Below, one piece after another: positions 9,260 to 17,875 of a stretch of DNA of 53,531 nt. The stretch spans positions 57,234-110,764 of the forward strand of contig DEML01000027.1 in NCBI GenBank assembly GCA_002359185.1, in the 5' to 3' direction. The notes under the pieces are model-generated. The model was not told where the DNA came from. It searched no databases and saw only the letters and a list, made by a program, of their open reading frames with translations. Both the position numbers and the translations under genes were made by a program. Numbering within the stretch: the first letter of the stretch is position 1; every line of letters begins with the position of its first letter. Source of the stretch: Planctomycetaceae bacterium UBA2671 (lineage in GTDB: Bacteria > Planctomycetota > Planctomycetia > Planctomycetales > Planctomycetaceae).

Positions 9260-10594
9260 TTATGGTCCCGTTTTTCCGAAATCTCGCATCGCTTCGGCTA
9301 ATTCAGGATCGTTATCAAAAATGGTTTCAATCGTGGCTGTCTGCTTGAGTTTTGCGACAACTTCCTGCTTCTTGTTTTTCTGCAGTTCCGTCAGAATTTG
9401 CTTGCGGATTTCCAACTGAAGGTCTTCAAACGGAGTGATGTGGGCATCTTCTCGAGCCACAACTTTCACAACACGGAATCGATCAGAAGCTTCCATAATT
9501 TTACTGATCCCACCGACCGGCATCGTGAATAATTGCTCGTCGATCTCTGTATCTGAAAGGCTGCCTTTTGTCGTCCAGTCCCATTCGCCGGAAAGAGAGG
9601 CGGTTGGGCCATCTGAATACTTCTTGGCAACTTCGCCGAAAGTTTTGCCGGCCTGGAGGTCCTGAACCGCTTCGTTCAGAACTTTCAGAGCTTCATTTCG
9701 TCCGCCATGTTTATTGAAGGAAACGCGAATTTCCTGCCATTTCACTTTGGACGGAAACGAGTAGTCGGCCAGGTGATTATTATAATACTCAAGAAGTTCC
9801 ACGCGGCCAATTTCCGCTTTCACTTCAGATTGTGTAGAAAGATACTGCATCGCCAGTTGATGTTTGCCGAACGTTTTTCGCAGCATCGCCAGCGAGGTCC
9901 CCTCTTTCTCCAGCTTCTCATTCAATTCAACGGAGGAGGCCGATTCTGTTTTTTCGAGTAGTGAAAGGACGTGCTCTTCAAAGGCCTGATCGAGAACGCC
10001 ATCAAGTTTCTCAGCTTGCTCCTGCTTGAGGCTGGTTCGCATCGCATGAGAAAGTAGTGTGCGTTCGATTTGTGATGGCAAATCCCGCTTGAGCAGTTCC
10101 CGCTGAGCTTGAACGTACTGCTCTTCCGGCATCTTTTCCTTCATCATCTGCATTTGCTTCGAATAAGGAGCAAAGATGTCGCTGGCCAGAATCTGATTGC
10201 TGTTCACGACGGCCACAACTGCCGAGTCATCAATGGGATCGGGAGTGATGGCAGAAACTTGAGAAATTCGTACGATTTCACCCGTCGAGGATCCATCGGA
10301 AAGAGCGGCTGTCTGCTGAATTTCTGAGACGGCTTTATCACTTTGGCTATCATCGAGTGTTAAACGGGGCGGAGCCGGTCCGACCACCGGGTTGTTTGGA
10401 CGAACCCGATTAAAATGTTCTTTGAAAGATTGGCACCCCAGGCAGGCAACCAGAGAAGTAATACCGAGCATACCCCAAGTTGTTCCTGACCACTTACGGC
10501 GCGCAGCCGGGCGTGTGAGGAATCGTGCAGCATGCGGAATCTTTGGGTCCGTTGACATATCAGGCGTTTCACGGGAGACGAGTTTTGTTGACAT
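9260..10594 (-). CDS. SurA/PrsA-like peptidyl-prolyl cis-trans isomerase lipoprotein
   Basis: About 444 residues. The N-terminal region of about 50 residues ends in a hydrophobic segment and a lipobox (LVAC), so it is probably membrane-anchored on the periplasmic side. A SurA_N-like helical chaperone part follows (VVAVVNSNQILASDIFAPYS, then long charged helices). The parvulin domain is at about 285-400 (WQEIRVSF, GKTFGEVAKKYSDGP, GEWDWTTKGSL, LFTMPVGGISKI, FRVVKV). Its likely role is folding of exported or outer-membrane proteins, plausibly including the neighbouring secretin. ATG at 10592-10594 follows GGGGTG; a GTG two codons upstream is also in frame. It lies 118 bases after the mfd stop on the same strand. 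Confidence 0.9.
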   Translation of the reverse strand: MSTKLVSRETPDMSTDPKIPHAARFLTRPAARRKWSGTTWGMLGITSLVACLGCQSFKEHFNRVRPNNPVVGPAPPRLTLDDSQSDKAVSEIQQTAALSDGSSTGEIVRISQVSAITPDPIDDSAVVAVVNSNQILASDIFAPYSKQMQMMKEKMPEEQYVQAQRELLKRDLPSQIERTLLSHAMRTSLKQEQAEKLDGVLDQAFEEHVLSLLEKTESASSVELNEKLEKEGTSLAMLRKTFGKHQLAMQYLSTQSEVKAEIGRVELLEYYNNHLADYSFPSKVKWQEIRVSFNKHGGRNEALKVLNEAVQDLQAGKTFGEVAKKYSDGPTASLSGEWDWTTKGSLSDTEIDEQLFTMPVGGISKIMEASDRFRVVKVVAREDAHITPFEDLQLEIRKQILTELQKNKKQEVVAKLKQTATIETIFDNDPELAEAMRDFGKTGP

Positions 10595-10712
10595 GCTCAC
10601 CCCGGACGGGGCTTGCAGAAGGGCTCACAGCTTGCAGATAACTCGTTAAGTTGAGAATTCCGCCTTCAGTAAGCACCAGTCTTAAGGTGGGATTGGGCTT
10701 ATAGCTCGAATC

Positions 10713-13700
10713 TCATCGATCCTGCAACACGGATTTCAGGAATTGCAGCATCTTTTGTTCATACCCGGGAGAATTTTCCTGTAGATCGCCTGGCACAGGA
10801 ACGTAGATTGTATGAGCATCAACCAGGCGTAAGTCGTGTTTAGATAACTCTTTAAAGATTTTCATCTTCTGCGGAGTCCGTCCGGAAAGCACAAAAAACT
10901 TCCCTTCAATTCGAATTTGATCGATCGAAATCAGGCGGGAATAAATTTGTAACTCTTTCAGCCCCAACAACATCTCGACAGGTTCCGGCGGTGTTCCAAA
11001 GCGATCTTGCAGTTCATCCCGCACATCATTGAGTTGCTGTTCGTCTCCAACAGCGGAGATTTTTCGATACATTTCGATCTTATGGCGTCCCGGCGGCAGA
11101 TAATCGCTCGGGAGAAACGCATTGATCGGCAGATCGATATTCACATGCGGATGCTCCCGCGGAGGCTCATTCTTCAGATTCCGCACCGCATTATCGAGCA
11201 GATGACAATACAACTCGTATCCAACCACCGAGATATGCCCGCTCTGCTCGGTTCCCAGAATATTCCCCGCCCCGCGAATTTCCAGATCCCGCATCGCAAT
11301 CTTAAACCCTGCTCCCAGTTCACTGTATTCTTCAATCGCTTTTAACCGTCGCGTCGCGGTTGTCGAGAGAACCTTCCCTTCTTCGACGACAAGATAGCAG
11401 TAAGCCCGGTGTTTATATCGCCCGACTCTCCCCCGCAACTGGTGCATATCGGCCAGTCCATAACGGTCGGCCTGATGGATGAAAATCGTATTCGCGTTCG
11501 GGATATCAAGTCCACTTTCAATGATTGTCGTCGCGACCAGCACATCGGTTTTGCCCGTCACGAAATTGAGCATCTGAAATTCAAGTTCATGTTCGCTCAT
11601 CTGACCGTGCACAATCCCGAAACTCGCCTCCGGCACAATTTGCTGCAGTTTATCCGTTAAATCTTCAATGTCGTATACTTTATTGTGCACGAAATAGACC
11701 TGCCCATTCCGATTGATCTCCCGGACAATCGCATTTCGAATCAATTCTTGATCCCAACGGCCGATTCTGGTTTCAATCGCCTGGCGTCCGCGTGGTGGCG
11801 TCTGCAGGTTGGAAATATCCCGAATGCCCAGCAGCGACATGTGCAATGTTCGAGGAATCGGTGTCGCGGAAAGCGTGAGGATATCGATTTCCAGCCGCAG
11901 GCGTTTGAGAGTTTCCTTCGCTTTCACGCCGAAACGCTGTTCTTCATCAATGATGATCAGCCCGAGATCTTTAAACTTGATATCCGGCGAAACAATCCGA
12001 TGAGTCCCGATCACCATATCGACCGAGCCTGCTTTCAGACCTTCGAGAATCTCCTTCTGTTGTTTCGCAGTTCGGAATCGGGAAAGCATCTCGATATTAA
12101 ACGGATATTCGGCCATTCGAGCAGTAAATGAGCGATAATGCTGTTCTGCCAGAACAGTTGTCGGCACCAGCATGGCGACCTGTTTTCCACCATCCATCGC
12201 CCGAAACGCGGCTCGCATCGCCACTTCGGTTTTGCCATAACCGACATCACCACATATGAGTCGATCCATCGGGCGTGGCCGCTGCATGTCATCCCGAATT
12301 GAATCCATTGCCGACTTTTGATCGGGCGTTTCGTTGTAGGGAAACGCAGCTTCAAACTCCTCCTGCCAGTGCGAATCTGCTGGATAAGTAATCCCGACTT
12401 TCGCTTCGCGGGCGGCTTGCAGGCGGATCATGTCGGCTGCCATGTCCTCAATCGCTTGCGAAACCTTTTCTTTCTTTTTGCTCCATGTATTTGTGCCGAT
12501 TTTTGACAGACGGGGGAGAGCTTTGCTGGCTCCGACATACTTCTGCACGAGGTGAATCAGCGAAACCGGCACATAAATTCGCAGGTTATCGGCGAATTCG
12601 ATGACCAGATTTTCTTCGAGCCGTTCTTCGGCATCGATCATCTTCATGCCGCGATATTTGCCAATCCCATGACTGACATGCACAACCAGATCACCCTCGG
12701 ACAGTTCAAGAAAACTGTCAATCGCTCGCGTTTGCAGCGTCCGCTTTTTCTGATTTGGTCGGACATCCCGACGTCCATACAACTCGTGATCGCCGACAAC
12801 GAGAATGCGTTGCGAAACGAGCCGAAATCCTTTGGAACAACGTCCCAGACAAAGCCGGGTGCGAGAAATCAAGTCAGGATGCTTTTCCTGAATCAACTCG
12901 GTTAAACGGGAGCGTTCTCCTTCATTGAGACAGCACAGCAAGACGATTTCATCGGGTGCAAGTGACTGTTTCAATTCCAGGAGGGGATCGGAATCGCCGA
13001 CGGCAAATCGCTCGATGGATTCGGTCCGCAACTCACAGCTCTGCTCAAGACTTCCGATCGAAATGGCAGAAATACTGACGGATGGAAACTGCGTACAAGC
13101 TTCGATCGCCCCTTTGACATGGAACAATCCGGTACGATCTTCCAGCCGATCCAGATACAACTTGCCTTCATCATTGAGTTCCTGTAATTCGGACAGTACG
13201 AACCAGCTGGATGTAGGCAGATAAGAAGAAAGATGCTGGGAAAACTCTTTAGCAGGGCTGAATTCCTTCTTGCCCGGAGCTGATGCAGTCGGAAAGAGAG
13301 TGAGTTCAATCGAATTGAGCGTCTCAATTTTTCGCTGCGATCCGACATCAAAGGTGCGGATCGATTCGACCTCGTCGCCGAATAATTCGATACGATAGGG
13401 CTGCAATGCATCGGTGGCAAACAGATCGATAATCCCCCCGTGGATAGCAAATTCACCTGGGAATTCGATGGCGGTTGTCCGTTCGAACCCTCGTTCGACC
13501 AGCCAGCGGGAAAATTCGTCGAGATCAATCTCGTCACCCACGCTCAGCGGGCGCGAGAACTGACGGAGTTGTTCCGCAGAAGGAACGGGCTGCATGAGCG
13601 CTTCGATGGAGGTGACCAGGCAGGGGATTGATCGATCGTTTTCACCAACCGCTGTCAACTGCTTCAAGAGACTGAGTCGTTGTCCGTATTGGGGATCCGA

Positions 13701-14024
13701 CATCCGCCAGTTGGCTGGACTGCCATCTATCACAGGAAAAATAGCAGGTTCTTGCCCCAGAAACTCAGCCAGATCGACCGCCAGTTCATCGACATCCGAC
13801 GCCCGGGGAGCGACAACAGTCAGCGTGCCCTCACAGTTTTTCACAAATACAGCAGCTGCCAAAGCGCGCGCGGACCCCCAGGCACCGTCGATTGTTCCGC
13901 TCTCTCCCCGCGCCAGCGCAGAGACTATTTTTGCCACCTCAGGAACGGACGCCAACAACGGAACCAGATCAGGAATCCCGGAGACGGAAACCTCCCCAGC
14001 CACCTTCTTCTGCTTCGTGGTCAT
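10713..14024 (-). CDS. mfd: transcription-repair coupling factor Mfd
   Basis: 1103 residues, close to the usual 1150. It displaces RNA polymerase stalled at DNA lesions and recruits UvrA. Visible parts in order: the UvrB-like N-terminal module; the CarD-like RNA polymerase interaction domain (GDLVVHVSHGIGKYRGM); the RecG-type translocase with Walker A (GDVGYGKTEVAMRAAF), DEEQ box (IIDEEQRFGVKAKE), motif III (LSATPIPRTLHMSLLGIRD) and motif VI (QLRGRVGRYKHRAYCY); and the TRCF C-terminal domain (LPINAFLPSDYLPPGRHKIE). All key motifs are intact. The upstream spacer (14025-14314) contains a dispersed repeat. Confidence 0.98.
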   Translation of the reverse strand: MTTKQKKVAGEVSVSGIPDLVPLLASVPEVAKIVSALARGESGTIDGAWGSARALAAAVFVKNCEGTLTVVAPRASDVDELAVDLAEFLGQEPAIFPVIDGSPANWRMSDPQYGQRLSLLKQLTAVGENDRSIPCLVTSIEALMQPVPSAEQLRQFSRPLSVGDEIDLDEFSRWLVERGFERTTAIEFPGEFAIHGGIIDLFATDALQPYRIELFGDEVESIRTFDVGSQRKIETLNSIELTLFPTASAPGKKEFSPAKEFSQHLSSYLPTSSWFVLSELQELNDEGKLYLDRLEDRTGLFHVKGAIEACTQFPSVSISAISIGSLEQSCELRTESIERFAVGDSDPLLELKQSLAPDEIVLLCCLNEGERSRLTELIQEKHPDLISRTRLCLGRCSKGFRLVSQRILVVGDHELYGRRDVRPNQKKRTLQTRAIDSFLELSEGDLVVHVSHGIGKYRGMKMIDAEERLEENLVIEFADNLRIYVPVSLIHLVQKYVGASKALPRLSKIGTNTWSKKKEKVSQAIEDMAADMIRLQAAREAKVGITYPADSHWQEEFEAAFPYNETPDQKSAMDSIRDDMQRPRPMDRLICGDVGYGKTEVAMRAAFRAMDGGKQVAMLVPTTVLAEQHYRSFTARMAEYPFNIEMLSRFRTAKQQKEILEGLKAGSVDMVIGTHRIVSPDIKFKDLGLIIIDEEQRFGVKAKETLKRLRLEIDILTLSATPIPRTLHMSLLGIRDISNLQTPPRGRQAIETRIGRWDQELIRNAIVREINRNGQVYFVHNKVYDIEDLTDKLQQIVPEASFGIVHGQMSEHELEFQMLNFVTGKTDVLVATTIIESGLDIPNANTIFIHQADRYGLADMHQLRGRVGRYKHRAYCYLVVEEGKVLSTTATRRLKAIEEYSELGAGFKIAMRDLEIRGAGNILGTEQSGHISVVGYELYCHLLDNAVRNLKNEPPREHPHVNIDLPINAFLPSDYLPPGRHKIEMYRKISAVGDEQQLNDVRDELQDRFGTPPEPVEMLLGLKELQIYSRLISIDQIRIEGKFFVLSGRTPQKMKIFKELSKHDLRLVDAHTIYVPVPGDLQENSPGYEQKMLQFLKSVLQDR

Positions 14025-14160
14025 CCAAACATTGTAGAGTTTGCAGAAAGACCGTCCAGCGAATTGGAAATTCGGGCATAATTATCGGAGTCGATGCAAT
14101 CTGGTAAGCTATATTTGTGAACGGCAGGATATCGGCAGTAGTCTGGGCTTGTCATATTTT

Positions 14161-14280
14161 TCTCCCCTCTTCTTGCGGAGAGGGTTAGGGTGAGGGGAAA
14201 TCGGTGTCGATTGCAAGATAAACGTCGAAGGGATCCCCTCATCCGGCCTTCGGCCACCTTCTCCCCAGGGAGAAGGGAAG
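14161..14280. repeat. dispersed intergenic repeat, inverted pair (also at 53425)
   Basis: Left arm 14161-14200 contains GAGAGGGTTAGGGTGAGGGG. Right arm 14232-14280 contains CCCCTCATCCGGCCTTCGGC and then CACCTTCTCCCC. The right arm recurs in reverse complement at 53425-53472 with only a few changes. It lies between the divergent mfd and lipoprotein genes. Confidence 0.75.
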
Positions 14281-14314
14281 AAAGCCGTTTCCATTAACAG
14301 ATAAGATATCATAA

Positions 14315-15409
14315 ATGCGTTTTTTAAGTACAATTCTTGGATTTATGATGCTGGTTAGCAGTCTGATAGGCTGCGAGCAGTCAGAAATCGTTCAGGAAGG
14401 GGATGCTGTCTGGTATGAGCCTGAGGGACAGACTGCAAAGCCGGAAGAGACATCATCCATTCCCAAAAATTCTGAACCTGTGGAATCCGCTTTGAAATCA
14501 GAATCAGTTCAGAAAGACGAAAAATATGGAATTGGTGCCTCGCTCAATGGATTTCGTCCTTTTCCGGACGATGATCCCTGGAATCAGAAGATTGATCAGG
14601 CCGAAGTCGATCCTAAATCCGATCAGATTCTGGCCTATATTGGGCTGCATGGGCAGTTGCATCCCGATTTTGGCTCGGGAACCTGGGAAGGGTCGAAAAT
14701 TGGTATCCCTTATATTGTCGTGCCGGGAGATCAGCCTCGTGTTTCCGTGAAATATGAAGCTTATGGCGAAGAAAGCGATGCCGGACCATTTCCGCTTCCC
14801 TTCGAGACACCCGTCGAAGGCGAGCCGTTTGATCGTGGAGATCGTCATGCGATCGTGATCGATCGTGACAACTGGGTGCTTTACGAGTTATATCGCGCAT
14901 TTCCGCAGAATGGTGGGGCCAGCTGGCTGGCCGATAGTGGAGCGATTTTCGATTTGAAGAAGAACACACATCGTCCACGCGGGTGGACCAGTGCCGATGC
15001 CGCAGGCTTGCCGATCTTTCCGGGGTTAGTCCGCTATGAAGAAGTTGGCGAACGGAAAGAAATCCGCCACGCGATTCGCTTTACTCTCGACAACACACGC
15101 CAGGCCTTCGTTCCTCCAGCTTCGCACTGGGCCAGCAGCAACGATCATCCTCTATTACCACCACTGGGGATGCGTGTTCGCTTGAAACAGGATTTTGACG
15201 TCAGCAAGTTTCCAGCCGACGTGCAGGTGATTCTGCAATGCCTGAAAACTTATGGCATGATCCTGGCCGACAATGGCAGCGACTGGTTCATCTCCGGCTC
15301 CCCCGATGAACGCTGGAACAATGACGAACTTCGCACATTGCGGCAGGTAAAAGTCAAAGACCTCGAAATCATCAAAATGGATGGTTTAATGACACCTTAT
15401 AACTTTTGA
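14315..15409 (+). CDS. lipoprotein of a conserved but uncharacterised secreted family
   Basis: 364 residues with a lipoprotein signal (hydrophobic core then SLIGC, lipidated Cys near residue 20). After a Ser/Glu-rich linker the conserved part starts at about residue 75 (PFPDDDPWNQKIDQAEVDP). It continues through IGLHGQLHPDFGSG, GIPYIVVPGDQPRV, GDRHAIVIDRDNWVLYELYR, GWTSADAAGLPIFPGLVRY and YGMILADNGSDWFISGSPD. I recognise this pattern from hypothetical secreted proteins of actinomycetes, proteobacteria and planctomycetes, but no activity is known to me. The many conserved D, H and W residues suggest an enzyme or carbohydrate-binding fold (inference). Confidence 0.85.
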   Translation: MRFLSTILGFMMLVSSLIGCEQSEIVQEGDAVWYEPEGQTAKPEETSSIPKNSEPVESALKSESVQKDEKYGIGASLNGFRPFPDDDPWNQKIDQAEVDPKSDQILAYIGLHGQLHPDFGSGTWEGSKIGIPYIVVPGDQPRVSVKYEAYGEESDAGPFPLPFETPVEGEPFDRGDRHAIVIDRDNWVLYELYRAFPQNGGASWLADSGAIFDLKKNTHRPRGWTSADAAGLPIFPGLVRYEEVGERKEIRHAIRFTLDNTRQAFVPPASHWASSNDHPLLPPLGMRVRLKQDFDVSKFPADVQVILQCLKTYGMILADNGSDWFISGSPDERWNNDELRTLRQVKVKDLEIIKMDGLMTPYNF

Positions 15410-15445
15410 TTCTAATTGATCACACAGAATCTGGTGATACGTCCC

Positions 15446-15480
15446 CAGCCTCGACTTTTGCCACTGTTGAGGCTGTTTCG
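15446..15480 (+). terminator. possible terminator after the lipoprotein gene
   Basis: A 10-bp stem (CAGCCTC-GAC with GTTGAGGCTG, one G-U pair) at 15446-15475 is followed by TTTCGG. The U tract is weak. It lies 37 bases after the stop codon. Confidence 0.4.
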
Positions 15481-15505
15481 GCTACAGAAAGTGGTCAAGC
15501 AAAGA

Positions 15506-15569
15506 GAGCCTCCTTTCAGGGAGAGTGATTGTTATCACGACAGACCATTCCGCCTGAGCAAGGAGGCTC
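15506..15569 (+). repeat. inverted repeat upstream of transposase remnant
   Basis: A perfect 10-bp inverted repeat GAGCCTCCTT (15506-15515) / AAGGAGGCTC (15560-15569) brackets 44 bases and ends just before the ATG at 15571. It may be a leader hairpin or an internal end of the decayed insertion sequence. Confidence 0.5.
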
Positions 15570-15570
15570 C

Positions 15571-15855
15571 CATGCGTAAGATGCCAAAGGATGTTCGTGC
15601 GTTGTTAGTGGGATTCTCGGCAGAGTTTGCTGGCGACGTTTCTGCGTTGGTTTCCTACAAGAAAATGCGTGTTTGCAGGTGATGGAGGGTTTGCGACGCA
15701 TAAACTCTCGCGGTTCGCCGCACGTCATTCTCAACAACTCACCTTGGTCAGCAAGATCGTTCCCGACGCCGTGTTGCACGCACCTCCTCCAGAACGCAAG
15801 CCAGGTCAACAAGGACGCCCTCGAACGGTTGGCGCTCGGCTTCCAAGCCCGTTGA
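15571..15855 (+). pseudogene. transposase remnant (DDE type, internally deleted)
   Basis: Two frames carry transposase-like sequence. From ATG 15571 a short N-terminal-like piece reads MRKMPKDVRALLVGFSAEF. In a second frame, from about 15609, a central piece reads LRWFPTRKCVFAGDGGFATH and then LTLVSKIVPDAVLHAPPP and GRPRTVGARLPSP. The GDGGxxTHxL block and the PPP...GRPR...LPSP block match a DDE transposase family that I recognise but cannot place exactly (IS701/IS4-like). It breaks off at about 15850. The frame change and the missing parts show an internally deleted, inactive copy. Confidence 0.7.
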
Positions 15856-15922
15856 AAAACTCTCAGAATCCCACTAAATTCCGCTTTGTTTATTTCTCTC
15901 TACTTTCTTCTTCGCAGGGCTA

Positions 15923-16265
15923 TTGATGATTGAAACGGGTGAAATCGAAGAGGATGACAAACCGACCGATGAAGACCTGCGACGCTTCGATCGTAAACGA
16001 TCGAAGAAAGGCGAGAAGAACGTCTCGAATACCGACTGGGAATCGCCAACAGATCCGGACAGCCGCATCGTGAAGATGCGGTTCTCTCCTGATCCACTGC
16101 TGTGGATCGCTGGACGCACACATCTGGGCTACAAGATCGAACATGTTGTCGATTTGGAGACCGAACTGATCCTGCATGCCGGAGTGCATCACGGCACCGA
16201 TCATGACACACAAACACTGGTTGGCAATGTCGTCTCAGCTCCTGCCAGCAACACGTTAGACATTT
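15923..16265 (+). pseudogene. IS1182-type transposase fragment
   Basis: The open frame from 15923 carries a block typical of the middle of IS1182-family (DDE_Tnp_1) transposases: SNTDWESPTDPDSRIVKM, then GRTHLGYKIEHVVDLETE and GTDHDTQTL. Both the N-terminal and catalytic C-terminal parts are missing, and about 8 extra residues (SPDPLLWIA) interrupt the usual K-x-G-R-T-H-L-x-Y-K motif. The frame continues to 16495 without further recognisable homology. It lies directly downstream of, and in the same orientation as, the other transposase remnant. Confidence 0.75.
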
Positions 16266-16470
16266 TGAAAAACAAAAGTCTGACAGGTTGCTGGCAGATG
16301 ATCATCTGGGCGCTACACAATTTCAGTCATTTTCCACCTACCCCCAGACGCTACGTTTTCTGGCCGTTGTTTACAGTTCTCGTACTGGCTGACTTTTGTA
16401 AAAAAGAATTTGAGAGTGGGGGATTCGTCAGGTTTGACGAGGTGATAACTGGAGTAGGCTTCTTTGATTA

Positions 16471-16947
16471 TTATGAATCCACCGCTGCATGCTGAGGAGA
16501 CTCAGTTTCAAATCGCTCCTGATCGGCTTGCCAGTCATTCAGGGTGTACTGAATAATCGAGGTATCGGTTTCCTGGACATCTAATTGAATCAGTTCGAGA
16601 CCGAACTCTCGGATTTCTGAAAAGAGCATGAAGGCCAGGTTTTCGACACTGGTCGGATTCGGGAACACTTTCAGACGGAGAGTTTCCCCGGTTCGCTCCA
16701 TGTGCCCCTGTAACGTTTCATAAAGGGGATCATGCTGATGGATTAGCATGGCGTGATCATAGTTCTCTTTCAGATGCGGCTCGAGGAAACGATCGAAATC
16801 TCCAAACAGAGTCGATATCGCTCCATCTCGTTCCACCTGAAAATGACAGACGATGCCGTACCGATGCCCGTGAAGATTGCTGCATTTATCCTGCAGTTCT
16901 TCATTGCGATGGGCGGCATAAAATTTATAGCTTTTCTGTATAATCAT
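16471..16947 (-). CDS. queD: 6-carboxytetrahydropterin synthase / PTPS family protein (QueD)
   Basis: 158 residues. Family enzymes convert dihydroneopterin triphosphate to 6-carboxytetrahydropterin in queuosine/7-deazaguanine synthesis. Zinc ligands are visible at FYAAHR and LHGHRY, the catalytic Cys in DKCSNLHGH, the catalytic Asp/His in NYDHAML, and the substrate-binding motif NPTSVENLA with Glu in DVQETDT. It starts 43 bases after the folE stop on the same strand, so the two are probably one operon. QueC and QueE are not in the window. A pyruvoyl-tetrahydropterin-synthase-like role cannot be excluded from sequence. Confidence 0.9.
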   Translation of the reverse strand: MIIQKSYKFYAAHRNEELQDKCSNLHGHRYGIVCHFQVERDGAISTLFGDFDRFLEPHLKENYDHAMLIHQHDPLYETLQGHMERTGETLRLKVFPNPTSVENLAFMLFSEIREFGLELIQLDVQETDTSIIQYTLNDWQADQERFETESPQHAAVDS

Positions 16948-16990
16948 GATTAATGACCAAATGCAAATGTTATCAGGAGGTCTGTCGAGA

Positions 16991-17602
16991 TCACTGATTG
17001 ATCAGCGACATCACTTCCGAACGGCTCGCCTGATTGTTTTTGAACTGTCCCCGCAACGCACTGGTGACAGTCATGCTACCCGCTTTTCGAATCCCGCGAA
17101 TCGACATACACGAATGTTCGGCTTCCACAACAACAGCCACGCCTTTTGAGCCGAGTTCTTTTTCGACCAGATCGGCAATTGTCTGCGTCATCCGTTCCTG
17201 AACCTGAGGTCGGCGGGAAACTTCTTCAACCACTCGAGCCAACTTGCTCAATCCGGTTACTTTTCCATTCGGCAGATAGGCGACATGAGCGACTCCCGTA
17301 AAAGGGAGCAGGTGATGTTCGCACATACTGGCAAAATGAATATCCCGGACGAGCACCATTTCGTCATAGGTTTCCGGAAAAGTCGTCTGCAGATGTCGAC
17401 CGGGATCGAGCTTCAAACCCGAGAACATTTCTGCATACATTTTCGCGACTCGACGGGGCGTTTCAAGCAATCCGGGTCGATCTGGATCTTCCCCGACAGC
17501 TGCTAATATTGTCCGGACAGCCCCTTGAATCGCTTCCAGATCGACAGTCGTCTCTGGCAGAGCATCTTCGTGGTCATTAGTGAGATTACAGCTAGGATTC
17601 AT
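16991..17602 (-). CDS. folE: GTP cyclohydrolase I
   Basis: 203 residues, normal length. It makes 7,8-dihydroneopterin triphosphate from GTP, the first step of folate and queuosine synthesis. The zinc Cys/His are in MCEHHLLPF and the second zinc Cys in EAEHSCMSIRG. Other conserved blocks are PGLLETPRRVAKMY, GKVTGLSKLARVVE and RRPQVQERMT. ATG at 17600-17602. First gene of a two-gene operon with queD. Confidence 0.97.
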   Translation of the reverse strand: MNPSCNLTNDHEDALPETTVDLEAIQGAVRTILAAVGEDPDRPGLLETPRRVAKMYAEMFSGLKLDPGRHLQTTFPETYDEMVLVRDIHFASMCEHHLLPFTGVAHVAYLPNGKVTGLSKLARVVEEVSRRPQVQERMTQTIADLVEKELGSKGVAVVVEAEHSCMSIRGIRKAGSMTVTSALRGQFKNNQASRSEVMSLINQ

Positions 17603-17875
17603 GGCAACCAGTGTGTATCAAGGTGAGCAAAGTTGGTGAGTTTCCATTTGAATTTCGATCGACTCAATTATAGGCAATTGCATTTCAAAAAACATGAACC
17701 ATTCCTCGATTTCTCAAATGCAGCTGCTCTGCCTCGTATTGACGGAGGAGTTAATGAGGATGCATCCATCAAGGCAGATATGAAACTCCGGCTCCCTATC
17801 TTTCAGGAACGCTTCCTTGTAACCTCTGCGGAATATCGTCTTTTTCCGAATTCTCCTAATTATCAAGCACATTGC

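Noticed and set aside
16266..16495. C-terminal part of the open frame after the IS1182 fragment as a real protein
   Set aside because: No recognisable domain; it overlaps the end of queD and follows a truncated transposase.
17633..17875. Upstream extension of the ZIP transporter
   Set aside because: The 81 residues look non-coding and would place the signal peptide internally.
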